Shown: piece by piece, positions 57,501-64,000 of the stretch
How positions within the stretch are numbered: position 1 is the first letter of the stretch
Layout of the letters: each line of letters starts with the position of its first letter
Origin: Hofstenia miamia
Taxonomy: Eukaryota > Xenacoelomorpha > Acoela > Hofsteniidae
Length of the DNA stretch: 64,000 nt
Reading direction: 5' to 3'
Assembly: GCA_900660155.1 (NCBI GenBank)
Contig: CABFPE010000483.1
Location: 232,830 to 296,829 of the forward strand
Translations under genes and position numbers: made by a program
The notes under the pieces: model-generated
What the model saw: the letters and a program-made list of their open reading frames with translations, nothing else
What the model was told of the DNA's origin: nothing
Databases searched by the model: none

Positions 57501-60092
57501 TCCAAGTGTTTCACAACTTTGTAGTTTTTGAATTTATTGTGAGAAAAACGAAAATTTGCAGCAATAAATATTGACATTGACCAAAGGGTCTTTTTCATCC
57601 AGCAGTGTTAGCAGGTCATAAATTGGGACATGTCATAAATACTTGCAAAATATTTCAATTTTTTTACATAGTACAATGTACTTTGCACCCAGTATTCTCA
57701 AAGCGTTACAACAGGATGCCCAAGAAGTGCTAAATTGGATTTTGCCCTAAAAGAGCCTTGTTGGTCTTATTCTTATTGATAATTTTTTTCATAAATGGAT
57801 GGAAAAAAAATCTGAAGCCAGACACTCACCCAGTACATATCTATAGCGATATAAGGCATGCACAGTATGTTAGATGAAGCAGTTCAGCGTATGTTTTCTT
57901 CAAAATTATACTTGCTTTCAACATATAGGAAGCTGCGTCAATTACAAGAAAGCGAAATTTCTTGAAGTTAAAATCTCCTCCGTAAATTTTGATGATCACT
58001 GAAAAAATAAACTGAATAACACAGGGATCGTTAGATTTTAATCGCGATTAATCGTATGAAAAAATATTGGCGATAGATTAATCGTAATCGCTGCTCCCAG
58101 ACGATTAATAATCGCGATTAATCTTCGATTAATCTACTTCTGATTAAAAATATTCAAAATACAATATCAATTGAAAGATATTCAAAATAGAAAATATCAA
58201 CTATTATTGTTATTTGAGATTATTTCCTGAAGTCATTTTACTCCACATGTGCTTGTTAGGGTAAAGAAATATTTGGATAGATTGGGGGCTCTTACCCTTA
58301 TGCATGTACAAAGAGATATGGTCGGATCATTGGATAAAAAGAAATTCACTCAACTTTTTATCAAGCTTCATCAAAGACGAATGGAGCTGCCTTCTTTGAT
58401 CATCTGACTTTTCTCAGCACTTTTTTATTGTAATAAAAATTTAAAAGCAATGGTCAATTTATCAGTTTTGTTTTGAGGCTACCTTTTTTTAAATATTTTT
58501 TCATATTTAAGTAAAGCTATAGCAAGTTATAGGGGCTTTTATAATAATAGACGATAGTTTTTTAAAACAATCTAAATGTAAGTAAAATGACGTCTTTCAC
58601 AAAAATGCTCCCCTCGAAAAATTCCTGGCTACGGGCCTGAGATAGAGCATAACCTTTGCTGAACAGGCTCTCAACCTGATTAGAAGTTGGCGTGATAAAA
58701 TCGAGAATTGTTATATATAGAATTAGGCGACATCCAACGCTTCCTAAGTATGTTAGATGCCTAATCATCACACTCTTCTTCTATGTCCGGTGTTAAGTTT
58801 TTCTTTTGTAAAACATATGACACAAGAGTAGTTGTCATAGATAAGATCAAACCGAAAATGACACCACGTAACTCAATGGATAAGCATCAACTTAATTGGA
58901 ATAATCTAGATTAATCGAGCACGCTGTTTACGATTAATCTAATATACTTGACCATCACGATAGATTAATACATCCGATTAATCGCGGTGACGATTAATCA
59001 TATTGGATCCCTGGAATAACAGTCCTTCTAAGTTTTCAAAATATTACGTTCTCAATTTTGTTTTTGTGTAGTAATACGCCTGACACTACCACACTACCAA
59101 AGCATTTCTTAGGTCCTTCTCGAACTTTTTCTCTTGTGGAGCAGTTGTTTTGAGAGCTGTTGTCTTGATTTCAGCCCTGCACTTTTTGCATGTTTTGGTG
59201 CCGCAATCAGATTTGTCAACAAGCCGAAATTTTTTACGCTTGGCACGGCTCGTCAACAAGAACCTTTTAATGAGGCTCGCATTAGCTCGATAATTTTTCA
59301 TAGCTCTTTATTATTTAATAAACATTTTAAAATATGATTATAAGAAAACTATGTTGAATGAAAAAATGTGAAAAATCTGCATAATCAATTCAACAAGCAA
59401 AGCTAAATTTACTTTGCTTACTAAAGGCTCGTTTTGGGCTAATAGTATATCCAATGCAATGCTCAATCTCGGCTCGGCTCGGCTCGGCTCGTTGACAAGT
59501 CTGGTTGCAATATAGGTCGTACATCAGTATTTGCCTTTAGTTGCCTCGTATTTGAAGCTAACTTAGCATGCTTAAAAACACCTTATTAGACATTGCATTA
59601 TAAATCTGTAAAATTGCTTAAAAATTTAATATATTTTAGAATTTCAAGTTTGTAAAAGTTTGAATTCCTATTATCTCGATGAGGAGACCAACCAAGCAGA
59701 GACTTTGCTAAGAAAGAAATCCTGCGCCAAGCGAAGTGAATGTATTACTAGTTGCAAAAAAGAGGAAGAGGTATTTAGTAGTTAATGTCATGAATAACAT
59801 AATTAATTGTAAAATAATATATAACTATGTCATACTAAAAAATCTGAAAGAACTGTTTGTAACTTGCTATTGAAAATGCAAAGTAATAATAACTGCACCA
59901 AAGTAAAGTTGAAGCTCAATGCAGTAGCATATTGTAAACCAGGAGTGGAAACGGGTTCAATCATCTGTTGAGCTGTCTATAGTCTTGTTTTGACGTGTTT
60001 CCAAAGACTACAGAGTAATATTTGATACGGCTCAGTATCCTTGCATTGAAAAGTGCTATAATTCCAATCTTACTGACTTTGTGGATTTATAA
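54323..60092 (+). CDS. Ly6/uPAR-type (three-finger) small secreted protein, four exons proposed
   Basis: The model has four exons (54323-54371, 56254-56334, 59640-59770, 60036-60092) with GT-AG borders and matching phases, giving about 105 residues. A signal peptide (MVKIFLWASISIIAAC) is followed by CYECEDAGEDQC, the L-x-C-x2-C start typical of LU domains. After the signal there are ten cysteines, the number expected of the fold. The last exon has KCYNSN in the place of the usual CC-x4-CN ending. LU proteins are GPI-anchored surface proteins or secreted ligands and modulators (family knowledge); no hydrophobic GPI tail is seen here. Exons 1-3 are fairly sure; exon 4 is tentative. The specific function is unknown. 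Confidence 0.65.
54547..54592. repeat. AT microsatellite
   Basis: An almost uninterrupted run of about 20 AT units, in the first intron of the Ly6-type gene. Confidence 0.95.
54600..56253. other. Intron 1 of the Ly6-type gene
   Basis: AT-rich; short frames such as those at 54481-54804 and 54884-55117 lack family support. No element ends were recognised. Confidence 0.5.
56254..56334 (+). CDS. Ly6-type exon 2 (CxxC start of the domain)
   Basis: Acceptor TATTTAG, then GNFINTLNCYECEDAGEDQC followed by SRKQCDV. It has C-x2-C-x7-C-x4-C spacing. Strong donor G|GTAAGA, phase 1. Confidence 0.75.
56335..58021. other. Intron 2 of the Ly6-type gene, left part
   Basis: No recognised gene or repeat. The 87-codon frame at 57268-57531 has no motif and could be a transposon relic. 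Confidence 0.45.
58022..59013. mobile_element. hAT-type element with GATTAATCG subterminal repeats
   Basis: Ends are CAGGGATC and its inverted form GGATCCCTG. The 8-bp target duplication GAATAACA is perfect at 58014-58021 and 59014-59021. About ten GATTAATCG or ATTAATCG words are clustered in the two subterminal regions. The interior keeps a minus-strand relic (58562-58771) with TPTSNQVESLFSKGYALSQ, resembling the hAT dimerisation domain. It is a deletion derivative in the Ly6-type intron 2. Confidence 0.9.
58562..58639 (-). mobile_element. Nested solitary terminus of another hAT-type family
   Basis: Read on the minus strand from 58639: CAGGCCCGTAGCCAGGAATT, a terminus form common among animal hAT elements. 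The other end and target duplication were not found. It lies inside the GATTAATCG element and disrupts its transposase relic. Confidence 0.5.
59208..59503. mobile_element. Short hAT-type MITE with GGCTCG repeats
   Basis: The left end CAGATTTGTCAACAAGCCG and the right end, read inverted as CAGACTTGTCAACGAGCCG, match at 17 of 19 bases. Flanks GCCGCAAT and GTTGCAAT differ at two positions and could be a decayed 8-bp duplication. GGCTCG repeats lie near the right end. The element is 296 bp without coding capacity, inside intron 2 of the Ly6-type gene. Confidence 0.8.
59640..59770 (+). CDS. Ly6-type exon 3
   Basis: Acceptor ATATTTTAG, then EFQVCKSLNSYYLDEETNQA and a charged stretch with KKSCAKRSECITSCKKEEE. 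Four cysteines. Donor GAG|GTATTT, phase 0. If unspliced, the frame stops at 59783-59785. Confidence 0.65.
60036..60092 (+). CDS. Ly6-type exon 4, tentative
   Basis: The acceptor GGCTCAG fits phase 0 and opens YPCIEKCYNSNLTDFVDL and a stop at 60090-60092. KCYNSNLTD resembles the KCCNTDLCN ending of Ly6 proteins, with changes at the second and last cysteine. Short and unsupported by transcripts. Confidence 0.4.
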   Translation, partial: YPCIEKCYNSNLTDFVDL

Positions 60093-60759
60093 TTGCCAAA
60101 GAAAATACATTTTCTGTGAGCATTCCTTCCACACATTCTCAAGGCGAAATTTTGACATGAGGTCACCTGCAAATAATAGCCCGATATCTTTGAGAAGGGA
60201 ACTTGTTCAATTAATAATCATCCATGATTGAATTCGGATATTCATTACATTCATTTAGTGCGTCATCATTCGATTTAATTTACATATAATTTTAAACATT
60301 AGAATTGACATCGGTTGAAAACACTTCTTTTGCCTTACATTGAGTTGAAGATAAGAGTTCTTAACATACATATAGAAAAAATTGCAAGCTGCTTTGGGTT
60401 CACTTTCCAAACGTTTCAATCTGAACATTTTAATAAATCATGAAAAGGACATTTACTTTTTATATTTTTGCTTGCATCGAAAGAACAAGTTAGCGTCAAG
60501 TCAGTAATTGGTACATTTGATAAATTATCCCACATAATATGTCAAGAAATCCCTTTCTTCACTCAATGCATTTATGCTTGGTAATGTAAGATCAATACAT
60601 AATCCACTTAACATTTGAAATGATGTTCTATTAAGTTATGGAATAAATGGCTAATTGTGATCTTTTCCTAGTTGTAGGTCCGTTTGAATCATGCAGGTTG
60701 GTCTTCTTTTTTAAAGCTCTTGCTACAAGGTTCCAGGCCGTGTTTTAAGTAAGTCATGG

Positions 60760-62031
60760 CAGAGCTGCAACCGTGCCTGGTTTTTGAAGACACGGCCCGG
60801 CACGGCACGGCACGGTGGGTTTTAGGCACGGCCCGGCACGGCACGGAGTTGCAAAAAAAATTTTTGGACACGGCACGGGTTTTGAAAAATATAATTAGGC
60901 ACGGCGCGGCACGTTTTCATATTTGGCAACAAATATGGCTTTTAGAATTTTTCAAAATTTCTCTAGTAAATAAAGTGATTATAGCCAGTTTATTATGTCT
61001 TATAAGTAAACAAAAATTAGTAAATTGAAAATATATTAGCCAGAATCGCCGATCGCACAATTTCCATGTTGTTCACATGAAATGGGCCTATCATGGATAT
61101 ATATATATATATTTCAACTGATAGGTAGGGTTGGGTTAAGTTTTGGAAAAGATATACCGCTGTGCGGTGCTCCGCTACCGCACAGCGCACATCTCTAGTC
61201 TAAACTGTACAGTTCATTGACAAATTTTAGAGATCTCCACTTATGTTGGATCCGTTTTTTGTAAAAGATGTTTGAGTTGGGTTGGGTCAGAAAACCGTAA
61301 TGCCCTTGCAGTTGTGACAAATACATCGAATTCAATTAACAAATCAGTCACTTACATGTGTAATTGTAGTACTTTGCTTGCTAGTTTACTTTAATTTTTG
61401 GAAACAAAACTTATTTTATGCCAGAGTTTTAAAACACAATTATGTGTCCGGTTTTATATAAAAATATTGTGATCACTTTCGAATAAAATTAATTGATATT
61501 TACTAAAAGTAAGCAGTAAAAACAAAAACTTTATTTTTGAAAAAGTATTGAAATAGGGTTTGCTTATTATAATTGAATGTATTTTAATCTAACAATATGA
61601 AAATTTAAGTAAAGGTAAATACTAAATAATAATGTTGGAAAACTTTTTTTACATAGATAAATAATGTAATATTTAAGCCATAAACTATAAACTTTGAAAC
61701 ATTAAATAATACGTAGCAGATTATTTGTTATGTACTAAATATGCCTTATGACTGTTCGACAGAAGTCGCAAAATAAAATATCGAATACATCTATTAGCAA
61801 TGTTTGAAATTTTGCAAAATATCAAACAAGAATTATGTAGCATAGCGACGGGAACGAGAATTCGAATATTGCTATTGCATTTTAAAAATTCAATGTAATT
61901 TCTATTGAAATCTATTTCTTAGAATCGTTCATATTATCAAACAGATACTAGAATAATGTAATACGAACGTATTTCTGGCGCAGGTATATTCAATAAATCT
62001 TAGGCACGGCACGAGCACGGTTGCAGCTCTG
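60760..62031. mobile_element. hAT-type non-autonomous element with CACGG repeats
   Basis: The ends are perfect inverted copies of CAGAGCTGCAACCGTGCC. Flanks AGTCATGG (60752-60759) and GGTCATGG (62032-62039) match at seven of eight bases. CACGGC-type repeats are densely packed near the left end (60790-60915) and fewer near the right end. The interior is AT-rich, with a hairpin at 61158-61187. The open frames over the CACGG array are artefacts of the repeat. Confidence 0.88.
61158..61187. repeat. Perfect hairpin, 11-bp arms, 8-base loop
   Basis: CGCTGTGCGGT and its reverse complement flank GCTCCGCT. The following bases GCGCACATCTCTAG resemble the terminus of yet another hAT-type family, so this may be a nested fragment. 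Confidence 0.7.
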
Positions 62032-62599
62032 GGTCATGGTTACATGTAACTGTTTTGTGGCATGACAACTAATGCATAGTAAAAATTTAATTTTCCAACA
62101 ATTTGCAGATATTTTTGCGTGAAGACTCCTATATTTTTGTTTGTTTTGGGAACATGTTGCCGTTTTCAAACGTAATCTCCAAGCCTTGAATAACAGCTTG
62201 CATTACATAAAACACATTTTTCCTTCAACCTTTTTTTTGTAAGAGATCGATATTTGGTGTGCAAGCAAGTTTCATAAACGATCAAGGGATGGTCTGGATA
62301 TATTCGTTTTTTACTATTATATTGTTTTAGTTTTGACTGGTTCTTAGGCATATGAAATATTTTTTAATATGAGTAATCTCTTCTACGGCTCAAATGAGTA
62401 AATCGGGTAAAAAATTAAGAAAACGTGTCTCCTAAATACAATTCGGATGAGGTTGGTTCGGGTCCAAAAGTTTGACCCTTTTCCAGGCCTGATTGTAGCA
62501 TTACTGTTCAATCAAAAGGATTCCATCTTTAAGAAATTCGATCAATTCAAAATTTAAACAACTCGAATTTTGGTTTTTGTATTTAATCTTACTATATAC

Positions 62600-63045
62600 A
62601 GTATGCATCAAATTATTATGGACACCAGTTATGCAATCATTATTAGGCATATACCATATTGTTTTATGCAAATATAGCATTAATTTCAATTTTTAATCAT
62701 ACACTATTATTAGTTTTACAGATTTCAATTTGTATTTTGTTATACAAATGCTAATGGAGAAAATTTACATGTGCGTACTTAAATATGTCCTGTTCAAATT
62801 ATTATGGACACTATAAACATTTTGTGTATAATCTTTTTTATTTCCACAATAAGTAATCAAAACAAGCACATTTAATAACACATTCAATGTATACACAAAT
62901 AATTCAACAGTAAACATTTAGTCCATGTTTAAGCTGCCTTTAATATTTGGTGTGCCCACCTTTTGCTTTGATCACAGCTTCAATTCGTCGAGGCATGCTG
63001 TCAATTGCAATTTTTACCAATTGTTGCATCTTTTCATTCATGCTT
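62600..63045 (-). pseudogene. Tc1-type transposase C-terminus and 3' region
   Basis: The minus strand ends a transposase with SMPRRIEAVIKAKGGHTKY and a stop at 62942-62940, the near-invariant Tc1 C-terminus. To its left (downstream) lie two copies of TCAAATTATTATGGACAC at about 62609 and 62794, the motif expected at Tc1 ends. Everything upstream of about the last 35 codons is missing and replaced by LINE sequence. Confidence 0.82.
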
Positions 63046-63047
63046 TA

Positions 63048-63854
63048 GCTGTAGCCTTTTCTCCTGCATCTAGTTCTTTGTAGAATCTTCCTTCTGGGGT
63101 CTCAAACTTCATATTGTCTCTTGCCTGCTTTGCCCTTGCCCAATATTTTCTCAGTTTCTCAGCTCCTGCAACTAATCTCTGCATAAGCTCTTCTCTTGCA
63201 GCTTCTATAGTATTCCCTTACCTACCCTGCACCTGTCCTGTACTGGCTTACTTGTCCTGATCTTCCCTATTTGCTGCCTAATCTTTGCCACTTTATTCTC
63301 AATTCTTTTCTCCCATGCCGGCTTTCTGTATCTCTTATCTTCTTGTCGTCTTTTCTTTTTCATGTCCATGCCCACATTTTTCAGCACCTCACATGCACCC
63401 GCATACACTAAGCTATTTACTTCTTTGACAATCCTAGCATCTATCCTCTCCAACACTATTGACTTTTGCTGTCTCTTGCTAGCTTACTTTTCTCACCTAT
63501 TTCTTCCTTCATCTTTTCCTTCATTGCTGCTTCAGTTTCTGCGCCCACTGGTTCTGCTGCTTCCGCCACAACGTCTATCACTTCATGTTCCCTTTGCTTA
63601 GCCTATTCAACTCTCTTTTTCCCCTTACTCTCATCCAACTTTAACTTTCGCACTGGCCCTGCAAACCTCTGCTCTGTAACTTCTAATCCCATTCCTGTCT
63701 TCCTCCATTCTTCCAACATTCTCTTCCTGTACCCCCTCTCATCTGGCCTGCTTCTTCTGTAACACTCCAATGCTGTCCTGTTCTGCTCATCTGTCCACTT
63801 ATGCCGTCGTCCATTGGTCTGTGTGGATCCTATATTACCACTTCTCGAGTCCAC
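63048..63854 (-). pseudogene. Non-LTR retrotransposon coding fragment, SANT/Myb-like N-terminus
   Basis: Pieces on the minus strand begin with RRHKWTDEQNRTALECYRRS then RPDERGYRKRM, a SANT/Myb-like opening, and go on to VEQRF-like TEQRFAGPVRKL. A second piece (63205-63456) has KPAWEKRIENKVAKIRQQIG, and a third (to about 63050) has FETPEGRFYKEL. I recall this order upstream of the reverse transcriptase in a group of animal LINEs often annotated as R2-like; the RT itself is absent. The pieces lie in different frames. Confidence 0.6.
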
Positions 63855-63904
63855 ATTCCTGATTGTGGAGTCCGCCTGACCGGAGATTCTTCACTTTCAC
63901 ATTA

Positions 63905-63981
63905 GGAAAGGGTCGGGGCAGGGCTCGAACCCGAGTCTTCGCGGTCCCAGTTTCGCGTTCTACCCCTTGGTCACTGGAGCC
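63905..63981 (-). ncRNA. tRNA-like module (SINE head or LINE-linked pol III promoter)
   Basis: Read on the minus strand from 63981: GGCTCCAGTGACCAAGGGGT is an A-box-like part, and CTCGGGTTCGAGCCC at about 63921-63935 is a near-perfect B box, about 50 bases in, as in a tRNA. The acceptor stem does not close, so it is tRNA-derived and not a working tRNA. It is bordered by an ATT repeat at the window edge. Confidence 0.7.
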
Positions 63982-63983
63982 TA

Positions 63984-63999
63984 TCTTATTATTATTATT
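63984..63999. repeat. ATT microsatellite at the window edge
   Basis: A short ATT repeat that continues past the end of the window, next to the tRNA-like module. Confidence 0.85.
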
Positions 64000-64000
64000 A

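Noticed and set aside
57268-57531. 87-codon plus-strand frame in the Ly6-type intron
   Set aside because: No recognisable motif, no splice support, and within the length expected by chance.
60756-61028. Plus-strand 90-codon frame and its minus-strand partner over the CACGG array
   Set aside because: The frame is created by the pentamer-like repeat of a hAT-type element and has no family likeness.
62084-62175. Segment after TTTGCAG with CC and a stop, as a last exon for the Ly6-type gene
   Set aside because: The cysteine-containing frame needs an exon phase that exon 3 does not offer; the candidate at 60036-60092 fits the phase.

Overview
The window is AT-rich animal nuclear DNA. It has spliced genes, GT-AG introns and many kinds of transposable element, and nothing prokaryotic. 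Two host genes can be read. One is an importin-7/8-type nuclear import receptor on the minus strand; I traced 17 exons from its start codon at 29234 down to 6313, about 879 codons. The other is a small Ly6/uPAR (three-finger) type secreted protein gene on the plus strand, exons at 54323-60092. The importin introns are bimodal: seven are only 40-46 bp and five exceed 2.7 kb. That would fit an AT-rich invertebrate with mini-introns, flatworms among others, but I cannot name the species.

Layout. 1-6.3 kb: gene-poor DNA with a dead mariner element (1781-3033) and a fold-back element (4541-5214). 6.3-29.2 kb: the importin gene. Its large introns hold a 4.1 kb DNA transposon with long inverted ends (7650-11761), a complete-ended hAT element with 8-bp target duplication (18037-20880), two converging LINE 3' fragments (22.5-24.5 kb) and a fold-back element with a nested short element (27.3-28.5 kb). 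About 29.6-51.3 kb: a CpG-depleted block of nested retroelements. It contains LTR-like repeats, a decayed Ty3/Gypsy-type gag-pol (46961-50750, minus), a second integrase scrap, and a second hAT element with perfect 8-bp target duplication (37417-40342). Two single-N assembly junctions in this block are flanked by duplicated sequence. 51.3-54.3 kb: element ends and unassigned DNA. 54.3-60.1 kb: the Ly6-type gene, whose last intron-exon region and downstream flank carry several short hAT-type elements (58022-59013, 59208-59503, 60760-62031). 62.5-64.0 kb: a Tc1 transposase remnant fused to a LINE coding fragment, with a tRNA-like pol III promoter module at the right edge.

The most unusual signals are the sharply bounded CpG desert, an inverted-repeat element that straddles its right edge with one arm decayed and the other CpG-rich, the family-level puzzle of the 4.1 kb transposon, and a set of short hAT-type elements that each carry their own private subterminal motif array. 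The two host genes show no evident functional link.
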